NCBI GenBank assembly: GCA_001914785.1 | Contig: MNDE01000112.1 | Span: 1-44,339 of the forward strand | Direction of reading: 5' to 3' | From: Acidobacteria bacterium 13_2_20CM_57_17 | GTDB taxonomy: Bacteria; Acidobacteriota; Terriglobia; Acidiferrales; UBA7541 | DNA: 44,339 nt | Shown: positions 17,241 through 27,018 of the stretch, piece after piece | Layout of the letters: every line of letters begins with the position of its first letter | Position numbering within the stretch: position 1 is the stretch's first letter | Notes under the pieces: generated by a model | What the model was told of the DNA's origin: nothing | What the model saw: the letters and a program-made list of their open reading frames with translations, nothing else | Database searches by the model: none | Program-made: the position numbers and the translations under genes

Positions 17241-20200
17241 TTAGTCTTTGTGATAATTCGGATACGGCGGATGCTCCGGAATCACCACCGGGCTCTTCTT
17301 TAGCGCCTCCAGCGTGACTTCCACGGCCTTTTCCAGCTGCCGGTCATGCCCCGTGGCAACCGACGCCGGATCGTTTTCCACTTCAATATCCGGCGCGATT
17401 CCGCGGTTCTCCACTTCCCAGTCGCCTTTCAGGCCGTAGATGGCCACGCGTGGCGCCGTGACGTAACCGCTGTCCAGCAGCGGCGGATAGCCATAGATTC
17501 CCACTAGTCCGCCCCACGTGCGCGTGCCGACCAGCGGACCGATCTGGTCTTGTTTGAACATCCACGGCAGCGCGTCGCCACCTGATCCAGACATTTCGTT
17601 GATGATCATTGTTTTCGGCCCGTAGATTTGCGCGAGCGGCGAGCAGAACGCTTCACCTTCGCGCGAAATCGCGCAGTTCCGTAGCGGGCGCTTCAGCATG
17701 TCGATGATGTAATCCGCGACTTCGCCGCCATGGTTGTAGCGTTCGTCGATCACCGCGCCTTGCTTGCCGACTTGCGCAAAGTAGAAGCGGTTGAAGTTGA
17801 GGTAACCGCCGACGGCGGTGTCTGGAACGTGCACGTAAGCGAGCTTTCCTCCGCTCAACTCGTCCACCCTCCGCCGGTTGTCTTCCTCCCAGGCGCGGTT
17901 GCGCAGAGGGAATTCACTTGGCAGCGGCACCACCGTGACCTCCCTCGCGTCTTTGCCGTCCGCGTTCGGACCAACCTTAATCTTGATTTGCTTCCCTGCC
18001 GTATTTTCAAAGAAGCTGTAAACCTCCGCTGGAGGCCGAACTTCGCGCCCTTCCACCCCGAGCAAATATTCGCCGGTCTTCACTTCCACGCCCGGTTGCG
18101 TGAGCGGGGCCCGGAGTTCAGGGTTCCAGTTCTCCCCATTGTAAATCCGCACAAAGCGGTAACGCCCGTTTTCGATTTTGTAGTCCGCGCCGAGCAAGCC
18201 GCCTTTCACTTCCCGCGGCTTGGGCACATCGCCACCACCCATGAACATATGGCCGATGGTGATCTCCCCCAGCATTTCGTCGAAGAGGTAATTCAAATCG
18301 GCTCGTCCCGCCAGCCCCTTCAGGTAGGGAGCGTATTTCTTCTCCGCAGCATTGATGTCCAGTCCATGGTGATGCGGGTCGTAAAGGAAGTCGCGCTGGA
18401 TTCGCCAAACTTCGTGGTACATCTGGTTCCATTCGGCGCGCGGGTCAACGTAGACTTCCATCTCATCGAGCTTCAATGCGCCGTCGCCGGGCTTTGGCGC
18501 GGCGTCCGTTTTGGCTATGAACCATCCCTGTCCCTGGCGGTACAGCACCTTCTCGCCATTCGCGGAAACTCCAAATCCGTTAATCCCGCTGAGGAACGGC
18601 TCGGTTTTGCGCGTTGTCAGATCAAACTTTGAAACGGTCGCGGGAGTCTGCGGTTCGAATCGCGGCACATCGACGATCTCGGAGAGGAATAGCGTTCCAG
18701 CCTTGCCGACATCGAGGCCTACGTAATTCGCTGCTTTGATCGGCAGAGAGACGATTCGTTGCCCGATTCCATCCAAGTCGATCGTGACTTTGACGGCCTC
18801 TTCTTTCTTCTCGCCTTCTTTACGCTTTTCGCCTTCCTTACTCTTGTCACCTTCCTTCGCTTTATCCCCCGCTTTGTTCTTGTCGGCTTCTTTGCCTTTG
18901 TCTCCGCCCGCAGCGTCTTTCTTCTCTTCAGCCGCTTTTTCTTCGTCGCTCTGCGGCTCCACTGGCGAGGGATCGCCCTTCTTGAGTACCGCCGCGTACA
19001 CGCTTCTGAGGACCGGATGCTGGAAGCTGGACAAATCCAGCCAACCTGCGGAGAGGCCTACGTCCGTGCTCACTGCAAAGAACAGAGATTTTCCGACCTT
19101 ATCGAACACCGGATATCGTGCGTCGCTGATTCCGTCCGTAATTTGCGCCTCCTTGCCGGTTTCCATCGAATACACGAAAACCGCACGCAAATGATTCGCC
19201 AGCAACTTCGCGTACGTCAGCCATTTGCTGTCCGGCGACCATGTTTCGCTGAAACCGGACGTGGGATCATCGTAGCGGTCCGTCGTCACCTTAACGGGCG
19301 TGCCTTTTTCCACTTCGACGTACCACAGGTTTAGCCGCTTGTCGGTGTACGCAATCTTCTTGCTGTCTGGTGACCACAACGGTCCGTAGAAATACGACGG
19401 AGGATTGCCTAGATTGATCTTTTTCACGGTCTTCGTGCCCGCTTGATCGGAGATGTGCAGAGCGTACTCGCCGGACTCGTCGGAAAAATAAGCGATCGAT
19501 TTCCCGTCCGGAGACCACACGGGGTCGCGCTCGGCAACCGCGGGCGTCCGCGTCAAATTGCGAATATCGCCTTTTTCTCCCGGGACCGTAAGAATTTCGC
19601 CGTGCGCTTCGAACACGGCGCGCGCGCCAGTCGGAGATATCGCCGCGTTCTGAATCTTTTCGGCAACTTTCTCGTAGTGCGGTCGCGTGGCCGGCAGGTC
19701 ACCGGCAATTCGAATGCTTAACTTTTTCGATTTGCCGCTCGCTGGATCGAACAAGTAAATCCCGCCAAACTGTTCGTAGACCAGCGCGTCCGGCCCTGCG
19801 GAAAGGGATTTAAAATCCAGCCCTTTGTTCTCGATCACCTGCTTGACGGTCTTGGTCTTCGTGTCATACGCGAAGAGCGCCACAGGCCCGGAACGATCAG
19901 AGAGAAAATACACCGTGTCGCCAAACCACACCGGATGCTTGTCATTCGAATTCTCCCGCGGCACTTTTTCCAGCGCCAGGTCGCTCAAACGCGCGATGTA
20001 GATGGGCGTCGTCTGTCCGCCGCGGTAGCGCTTCCAGGACGTTTGCCAGACTTCGTTTGGAACATACGCGATTCGCGTCCCGTCCGCCGAGAACCATGCA
20101 TCTTCGGAACGCCACATTGGAAAAACATCCGCGGGACCACCTTCGACGGGAACGCTGTAGAGCCTGTCGAAGTCCGCATAAGCTTCACGCCCGGAGTGAA

Positions 20201-20570
20201 AGAGCACGCGCTTCCCGTCCGGAGTCCATCCCACGGCGATATCCGGTGCGGGATGCCAGGTCAAGCGCCGTGGCTCACCGCCCTCCGCCGGCATGACGAA
20301 CACATCTATGTTTCCGTCATACTGTCCTGAAAACGCGATCCATTTTCCGTCCGGCGAAAACACGGGCAGCCCTTCATGTCCGCCGGTGGTCAATTGCCGC
20401 GCGTCCCCGCCGTCACGCGGCACTGTCCAGAGGTAGCCGCCGTAAGCAAAAACCACTTGGGTCTTGCTTAGGGTAGGCGAATGCGCCAGCAACGGCGCTT
20501 CTTCCGCCGCGCGGGACGTCACTGCGAAAGTTGCTAAAAGACCGATCAGGATTGCCATTCGAAAGCGCAT
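17241..20570 (-). CDS. Tricorn-like S41 protease with WD40-type propeller and PDZ domain
   Basis: An exported 1109-aa protease related to archaeal tricorn. In order: a signal peptide (MRFRMAILIGLLATFAVTSRA), a six- or seven-bladed beta-propeller of WD40/TolB-like repeats (about 30-550, repeated WSPDGK/FSPDGK motifs), a Lys/Glu-rich linker (about 560-610), a second partial propeller, a PDZ domain, and the C-terminal S41 peptidase with nucleophile Ser996 in MSGSGGDALP. The linker carries hexapeptide-like KEGDK/KEGEK repeats. ATG at 20570 is preceded by GGGAGGAAGT, an excellent site. The GTG at 20594 lacks one. Tricorn-type enzymes act on peptides; the substrate here is unknown. It heads the run into mutM. 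Confidence 0.95.
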   Translation of the reverse strand: MRFRMAILIGLLATFAVTSRAAEEAPLLAHSPTLSKTQVVFAYGGYLWTVPRDGGDARQLTTGGHEGLPVFSPDGKWIAFSGQYDGNIDVFVMPAEGGEPRRLTWHPAPDIAVGWTPDGKRVLFHSGREAYADFDRLYSVPVEGGPADVFPMWRSEDAWFSADGTRIAYVPNEVWQTSWKRYRGGQTTPIYIARLSDLALEKVPRENSNDKHPVWFGDTVYFLSDRSGPVALFAYDTKTKTVKQVIENKGLDFKSLSAGPDALVYEQFGGIYLFDPASGKSKKLSIRIAGDLPATRPHYEKVAEKIQNAAISPTGARAVFEAHGEILTVPGEKGDIRNLTRTPAVAERDPVWSPDGKSIAYFSDESGEYALHISDQAGTKTVKKINLGNPPSYFYGPLWSPDSKKIAYTDKRLNLWYVEVEKGTPVKVTTDRYDDPTSGFSETWSPDSKWLTYAKLLANHLRAVFVYSMETGKEAQITDGISDARYPVFDKVGKSLFFAVSTDVGLSAGWLDLSSFQHPVLRSVYAAVLKKGDPSPVEPQSDEEKAAEEKKDAAGGDKGKEADKNKAGDKAKEGDKSKEGEKRKEGEKKEEAVKVTIDLDGIGQRIVSLPIKAANYVGLDVGKAGTLFLSEIVDVPRFEPQTPATVSKFDLTTRKTEPFLSGINGFGVSANGEKVLYRQGQGWFIAKTDAAPKPGDGALKLDEMEVYVDPRAEWNQMYHEVWRIQRDFLYDPHHHGLDINAAEKKYAPYLKGLAGRADLNYLFDEMLGEITIGHMFMGGGDVPKPREVKGGLLGADYKIENGRYRFVRIYNGENWNPELRAPLTQPGVEVKTGEYLLGVEGREVRPPAEVYSFFENTAGKQIKIKVGPNADGKDAREVTVVPLPSEFPLRNRAWEEDNRRRVDELSGGKLAYVHVPDTAVGGYLNFNRFYFAQVGKQGAVIDERYNHGGEVADYIIDMLKRPLRNCAISREGEAFCSPLAQIYGPKTMIINEMSGSGGDALPWMFKQDQIGPLVGTRTWGGLVGIYGYPPLLDSGYVTAPRVAIYGLKGDWEVENRGIAPDIEVENDPASVATGHDRQLEKAVEVTLEALKKSPVVIPEHPPYPNYHKD

Positions 20571-20734
20571 ACTTCCTCCCGGAAAAGATTCCACCGCGAC
20601 TTGGAAATTATGCTAGTCAGCGAAACGGACGCATTTCGCTTCGTCTTGTTCTTTGGAATCCGCCACCACGCAGAAACCACCTCTTGTCAGACGCAAAAAG
20701 GGCCAAATATGTTTTCAAAAAAAATGGCGCGGAA

Positions 20735-21532
20735 TCACGGAATAATGGCAAACACGCGCACCGCCCCGCCCGAGCCGCCTTCCAATTTGATAGGCGCCAC
20801 AATCAAGGACGCGCCCGCTTCGGGCAATTCGCCCAGGTCAGCCAAATTTTCGAGGTGATACAATCCGGCGCCCAACGAGACGTGATGCACCGCAAAATCC
20901 TCAGAAGCACCGTAGTCGATGCTCAGCGTATCGCACCCCAGCCCACTCACTTTCCGCAAAATCAGCGCTTTCGCCGCTTCCACGGAAAACCCCGGAAAGT
21001 GCATCTTACCTTTGGCATCTTGATTGCGGTACTTCCGCACGTCCGGCCAGCGTGACGCCCATCCCGTCCTGAGCAACACAATCGCGCCTTCGGGAATTCG
21101 TCCGTACTTCTTTTCGAAATCCTCGATGCGTGCGGCAGGGAGCTGATAATCAGCATCCTTGCTGCTTTCGGCGCGGACGTCGATCACCACCGCTGCCCCG
21201 AACAATTGTTTTACGGGGATTTGGTCAACCGTCGTTTTTCCTGGTGGAAAATGCGCCGGGGCATCCAAATGCGTCCCATAGTGCTCCAGCATCCAGAAGC
21301 TCCGCGTAAAGTAGCCGTTCTTTTCGATGGTTGCATTAACTTTTGCTTCGAAGAACTTTTCATCCCCGGGCCATGGCACAAGTTTGTCGTTAATCGCGTA
21401 ACTCAGGTCCAAGATGCGCGCTTTGGATGGGACTCCTTCAGGCGTCGAATCGTTATGATCTTTGTGTAAGGAGAACATGGATAGAGCAGCAAGAATGACG
21501 ACAACGATGCCGGCGCGGCCAATGGCAGCCAT
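20735..21532 (-). CDS. Cyclase family protein (kynurenine-formamidase-like), membrane-anchored or exported
   Basis: A 265-aa protein of the metal-dependent cyclase/kynurenine formamidase family (PF04199). The metal-binding signature EHYGTHLDAPAHF (HxGTHxDxPxH type) is complete. An N-terminal hydrophobic helix (about 5-22) suggests export or anchoring outside the cytoplasm, which argues against ordinary tryptophan catabolism. The true substrate is unknown; other members hydrolyse isatin or cyclic amides. The ATG has AGGTGAG at good distance. It lies 164 bases upstream of the tricorn gene. Confidence 0.9.
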   Translation of the reverse strand: MAAIGRAGIVVVILAALSMFSLHKDHNDSTPEGVPSKARILDLSYAINDKLVPWPGDEKFFEAKVNATIEKNGYFTRSFWMLEHYGTHLDAPAHFPPGKTTVDQIPVKQLFGAAVVIDVRAESSKDADYQLPAARIEDFEKKYGRIPEGAIVLLRTGWASRWPDVRKYRNQDAKGKMHFPGFSVEAAKALILRKVSGLGCDTLSIDYGASEDFAVHHVSLGAGLYHLENLADLGELPEAGASLIVAPIKLEGGSGGAVRVFAIIP

Positions 21533-21614
21533 CTCTCACCTCAATTCACACCGCAACAAGGCGGCCTCTCACTGTTCCGCGTTTACGTGTTGAACATTCA
21601 CCATCGGTCCGCCA

Positions 21615-22073
21615 TCATGGCAATGGAATTCCCGGTGTCGCGACAATCCCCGCCATGCGCAGAATGTCCTGATACTCCTGGTCGGTGAGGTGCGAAACGA
21701 TCAACCGCACATTCTTCAGCAATTTCATTTTCTTCAACGCGGGATTGGCGCGCATCTCCGCTAGTGACACCTGCCGGGGAAGCTTCTCGAACGCCCGCAG
21801 GTCCGCGACAAGGTTCTTTCCCTTGTGGTCGTGAGGGTCTGGGTAGGGATCTCGCGTGACTTCGGCGATCGAATAAAGCGCGCGCTCCGGCGCTGAGTGG
21901 TAGCACAGTACCCGGTCGCCCTTGCGCACCTGCTTCAATGCACGAATGGCATCAGGCTTCGCCCCGGCCCCGTCCCACATCTCCTTGCCCTTTACGAAGA
22001 GGGTGTCCCAGTGATAATGGTGCGGGTCGGCGCTGAAGATCCAGTAGTGTCTTTGAACAGTCGGTATCGCCAT
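21615..22073 (-). CDS. EVE-domain protein
   Basis: A 152-aa single EVE domain, a PUA/YTH-related fold that recognises modified bases in DNA or RNA. Family signs are HYWIFSADPHHYHWDTLF, KGDRVLCYHSAPERALYSIAEV and DPYPDPHD, and the EYQDILRMAG end. Such proteins occur alone in many bacteria and also in restriction systems. Here no restriction gene adjoins it, so a housekeeping role is more likely. The ATG start has a weak ribosome-binding site. Confidence 0.92.
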   Translation of the reverse strand: MAIPTVQRHYWIFSADPHHYHWDTLFVKGKEMWDGAGAKPDAIRALKQVRKGDRVLCYHSAPERALYSIAEVTRDPYPDPHDHKGKNLVADLRAFEKLPRQVSLAEMRANPALKKMKLLKNVRLIVSHLTDQEYQDILRMAGIVATPGIPLP

Positions 22074-22223
22074 CGAGGCTTCAGGTCGGCAGCAATATAC
22101 ACGCTGGCACTGAAAAAGCGAAACAAAATGTGAGCGTTACGGGAGGGAGACCTTTGGCGCTAACCGCAGGCGGAATTGGCCATATTCCGGCAAAAGAAAC
22201 GTAACTTATTTATTTTCAATGCT

Positions 22224-22538
22224 TTAACAGGGGCTATCGGCGTCCACGAAAATGTCTTCCCCGCGAACTTCGACGCGGTAGCAATCCACACCCACCGCTG
22301 GGTTCTGGCTGATCTTACCGGTCGTCACGTCGTACTGCCACCCATGCCACGGGCAAGTCACAATGTTCTTGTCCATGACACCTTGGCCCAGCGGCCCGCC
22401 GCGATGCAGGCAGGTATTGTTGATAGCATAGAACTTGCCCCCTACATTGGCCAGGGCAATCGCTTTGCCTTCCACCTGGAACTCTCGAATCGTTCCAGGC
22501 GTGATTTCATTCGTCTTCGCTGCTCGCGCAAACGCCAT
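22224..22538 (-). CDS. Small Rieske [2Fe-2S] protein
   Basis: A 104-aa Rieske ferredoxin-like protein. The cluster motifs CLHRGGPL (C-x-H) and CPWHGWQYD (C-x2-H) are complete, separated by 17 residues. This fits small Rieske ferredoxins and NirD-like subunits that pass electrons to oxygenases or reductases. The ATG at 22538 follows GGGGAGAGG. An upstream GTG at 22634 would add 32 residues with no family match. It lies after nuoB with a 99-base gap. No oxygenase is nearby, so its partner is unknown. Confidence 0.9.
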   Translation of the reverse strand: MAFARAAKTNEITPGTIREFQVEGKAIALANVGGKFYAINNTCLHRGGPLGQGVMDKNIVTCPWHGWQYDVTTGKISQNPAVGVDCYRVEVRGEDIFVDADSPC

Positions 22539-22637
22539 CTTCGCTGGCCTCTCCCCTTCCGTCTGTCTCTGGGCTATCTGCTCTCTGTGCTGAATTCCAC
22601 GGTTCCCGATCCAATTTCTGCTTCTTATTTCCACGCT

Positions 22638-23198
22638 CTATCGCGGTTCCGGCGTTTGCGCCACCATCACTCCTTTTTTGAACTCTTCCACCATTTGGGG
22701 CTTCAAACGCACTTCCGTGGGCCGCTTCGCCAGTGTCATCTGATCGATCTTGTCCTGCAGCTTCAGCAGCGCGAAGAATAGCCCTTCCGGCCGCGGGGGA
22801 CATCCCACAACGTACACATCAACTGGTACGATGCGATCCACGCCTTGCAAAACCGAATACGCATTGAACGGCCCGCCCACACTGGAACACGCTCCCATCG
22901 AAATGCACCACTTTGGATCTGGCATCTGTTCCCACACACGCTTGAGCACCGGCGCCATCTTCAGCGTTACCGTACCCGCAACGATCATCAAATCCGCTTG
23001 CCGCGGCGACGGCCGGAACACTTCGGCTCCGAAGCGCGCCATATCGAACCGCGAAGTCGTCGAAGCAATCATCTCGATGGCGCAGCACGCCAGCCCGAAC
23101 GTCAGCGGCCAAATGGCGCTCTTGCGAGCCCAGTTAAACACGTAGTCCACCGACGTAATCATGAAATTCTTTTCGAAACGTTGATCCAGTACGCCCAT
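22638..23198 (-). CDS. nuoB: NADH-quinone oxidoreductase subunit B (isolated gene)
   Basis: NuoB carries the terminal [4Fe-4S] cluster N2 of respiratory complex I, at the junction of the peripheral and membrane arms. The 186-aa protein has all four ligands: the Cys pair in LACCAIEM, the Cys of ACSSVGG and the Cys of [10 protein letters not shown]. The start has AAGGAAGG before the ATG. In most genomes nuoB sits in nuoABCD; here an SDR gene is upstream and a Rieske gene downstream, and no other nuo subunit is in the window. It may be the only copy displaced from the operon, or a second copy with a separate role. Confidence 0.96.
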   Translation of the reverse strand: MGVLDQRFEKNFMITSVDYVFNWARKSAIWPLTFGLACCAIEMIASTTSRFDMARFGAEVFRPSPRQADLMIVAGTVTLKMAPVLKRVWEQMPDPKWCISMGACSSVGGPFNAYSVLQGVDRIVPVDVYVVGCPPRPEGLFFALLKLQDKIDQMTLAKRPTEVRLKPQMVEEFKKGVMVAQTPEPR

Positions 23199-23293
23199 TG
23201 GTCGGTCCTTCCTTGATGAGGCCGAGTATATTCACCGTCCGCCCAGGAGTCAAAACCCTCTGTGACCTCCATGGGGGGATTTGCGAACTGCTC

Positions 23294-24118
23294 CTAAGTC
23301 CGCTGAATATCCCTATGCTTGCGCGACATTGTTTTCCAATACGTGCCGGGACGCAGGCGTTGCAGGATGTCGATTTTGTAAGCGTCGGAGCCGATCAGGA
23401 TTCGCGGCTTGCTTCGCTCTACGCCGCGAAGAATGCGTGACGCTGCGTCTTCGGGGGACGTACGAAAAAGCTTTTCAAACCGGGCAACGTCTTCCTCGCG
23501 TCCCGCTCTCGTAACGCCGGCTCCAATGCGCGCGCGGCGGGCAATCGCTGTGCGGATACCGCCTGGGTGCACACAGGAAACACGCACCGAAGTGCCTTCA
23601 AGTTCATGCCGCAGGCATTCCGTAAATCCCCGCACCGCAAATTTGCTCGCGGAGTACGCAGGCTGACCCGGTGGAGCAATTAGTCCAAAAACACTCGAAA
23701 GGTTCACGATGTGCGCGCGCTCTTCCCGCTTCAGCATCGGCAAAAAATATTTCACGCCATACACCGTACCCCAAAAATTGATATTCATCAGCCAGCGAAA
23801 ATCATCCAGCGAGATCTCCTCGAACGTGCCCTCCAGCGCGACACCCGCGTTGTTGATCAGCAGGGTTACGCACCCGTGCTTCTTTCGGACATCCTTCGCG
23901 AACAGGCACATGGCTTTCTCGTCGGCGACGTCCAAAATGTGGGTGGTGATTAGCGCGCCTTTTTTCTCCAACGACCGCACCGTCTGCTGCAGGCCCGCTT
24001 CGTCAATGTCCGCGAGTGCCAGCCCTGAATGCGTGGCCGCCAACTGCTGCGCAAGGGCACGTCCGATACCGGAGCCCGCCCCTGTCACCACGGCCGTTCC
24101 TTCACTTAGAAATGACAT
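23294..24118 (-). CDS. Short-chain dehydrogenase/reductase
   Basis: A 274-aa classical SDR using NAD(P)H. Signatures are TGAGSGIG (cofactor), NNAG, the catalytic Ser of VNLSSVFG and YSASK. The ALADID at the end of beta-2 has Asp, which usually favours NAD(H). A C-terminal extension of about 50 residues is typical of acyl- or lipid-type SDRs. The substrate is not predictable. It is 95 bases upstream of nuoB in the same direction. Confidence 0.93.
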   Translation of the reverse strand: MSFLSEGTAVVTGAGSGIGRALAQQLAATHSGLALADIDEAGLQQTVRSLEKKGALITTHILDVADEKAMCLFAKDVRKKHGCVTLLINNAGVALEGTFEEISLDDFRWLMNINFWGTVYGVKYFLPMLKREERAHIVNLSSVFGLIAPPGQPAYSASKFAVRGFTECLRHELEGTSVRVSCVHPGGIRTAIARRARIGAGVTRAGREEDVARFEKLFRTSPEDAASRILRGVERSKPRILIGSDAYKIDILQRLRPGTYWKTMSRKHRDIQRT

Positions 24119-24175
24119 TGGAATTCCGCGTTGCGCGGCAGTTCTATCACACGCGGCAGAACTCAGCCACTTGTT

Positions 24176-24865
24176 TCATTTTTTGGCGGCGTAAATGAGC
24201 AGTGCGCCTTCCGCCTTGAAGGCTCGCAGTTGTTCCGCGTCGCGGAACCAACGGCCGGTGTAAACGTCCGGAGACGGGGAACGATCTACAATGCGTTCGT
24301 GTGCAACATTCTTGAATCCCGCGTCACGAAATAATCCGGACCATTCGTCGGCGGAAAGAAGATGCGTTTGCACCGTGAGAAGACTTCCCCACTGGTGGCA
24401 GTGCGAATTGTCGTGGTAATAGTTGATCAGAAGCCACGCCGAGCCGCCTTCGCTGAGCACGCGGAAAATATCCTTGATGCCAGCGGCAGGATCGGGCCAG
24501 TAGTACGATGATTCGACGGAAATCACGTGAGAGAAAAAATTTGGTTGCCAGGGAATTTGCGCCACTTCTCCCGCAACGAAGATTAAATTGTCAAAGTCCA
24601 CGCTGCTGCGACGGGCGTGGCGGATCATTTCGTCTGAAATGTCCATCCCCACCACGCGGCCCTCAGGCACCAGCTTTGCCAGCCGCCGTGAAAGCCACCC
24701 CGCACCGCAACCCACGTCCAGGACGCTGTCGGTTGGCGCGAGCCGCATCTTCTCCAGTACCGGCAGCGTGATGGGCAGGTGCTCCTGCTCCATCCCTTCG
24801 CCACGCCCCGCTTCCGCCCAGCGGTTGAATTCCTCGCGTAGAGAATCCTTCGAATCCAGATGCAT
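24176..24865 (-). CDS. Class I SAM-dependent methyltransferase
   Basis: A 229-aa methyltransferase with a Rossmann fold. Motif I is VLDVGCGAGWLSRRLA, the post-I acidic residue is in VVGMDIS, and a motif IV-like region VISVESSYYWPDP follows. The substrate is unknown; the overall pattern is like small-molecule methyltransferases. ATG at 24865 is preferred because it lies one base after the retropepsin stop. An upstream TTG at 24892 would overlap that gene. The two genes are probably cotranscribed. Confidence 0.9.
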   Translation of the reverse strand: MHLDSKDSLREEFNRWAEAGRGEGMEQEHLPITLPVLEKMRLAPTDSVLDVGCGAGWLSRRLAKLVPEGRVVGMDISDEMIRHARRSSVDFDNLIFVAGEVAQIPWQPNFFSHVISVESSYYWPDPAAGIKDIFRVLSEGGSAWLLINYYHDNSHCHQWGSLLTVQTHLLSADEWSGLFRDAGFKNVAHERIVDRSPSPDVYTGRWFRDAEQLRAFKAEGALLIYAAKK

Positions 24866-24866
24866 T

Positions 24867-25226
24867 TCAGAGGGCGAGCAGGTTGCGCGCAATCAGCTTC
24901 TTTGCGATTGGGTCTACCATAAAGCCCAGAATTTCGAGAGCTGTCGCTCCAAGGACTGCTTCTTCCCCAGGCTCCCCAAAAGCAACGGATACAGGAGCTT
25001 TTCTTCCATCAATGGTCAATAGCACTGCCGTAGTGTCGCGTTCCAGCACGCGACCATCCGCTAAAGAGAACGGGAGCCTTGAGAAAGCTGTTACGCCAAG
25101 CTTCTGAAGGATTTCTGGAGGTATCCACGACAAAGTGGCGCCGGTGTCCACCAATAAAGAGAGTTCCTCCGTCCGACCGGGAGCAGCCAGGTTCGCTAAT
25201 TTCACTTTCACGTCGAACATTCCCAT
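24867..25226 (-). CDS. Retropepsin-like aspartyl protease domain protein
   Basis: A 119-aa protein with a single retropepsin-like fold. The active-site motif is LLVDTGATLSWIP (DTG), with the later LGATALEILGF, the family's second conserved block. Such proteins act as homodimers. There is no signal peptide, so it should be cytoplasmic. It lies between thiC (22 bases upstream in transcription order) and the methyltransferase (one base downstream), suggesting a short operon thiC-protease-methyltransferase. Its target is unknown. Confidence 0.88.
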   Translation of the reverse strand: MGMFDVKVKLANLAAPGRTEELSLLVDTGATLSWIPPEILQKLGVTAFSRLPFSLADGRVLERDTTAVLLTIDGRKAPVSVAFGEPGEEAVLGATALEILGFMVDPIAKKLIARNLLAL

Positions 25227-25247
25227 CGCTGATCACCGCCACTTCCT

Positions 25248-27018
<1,771 letters not shown>

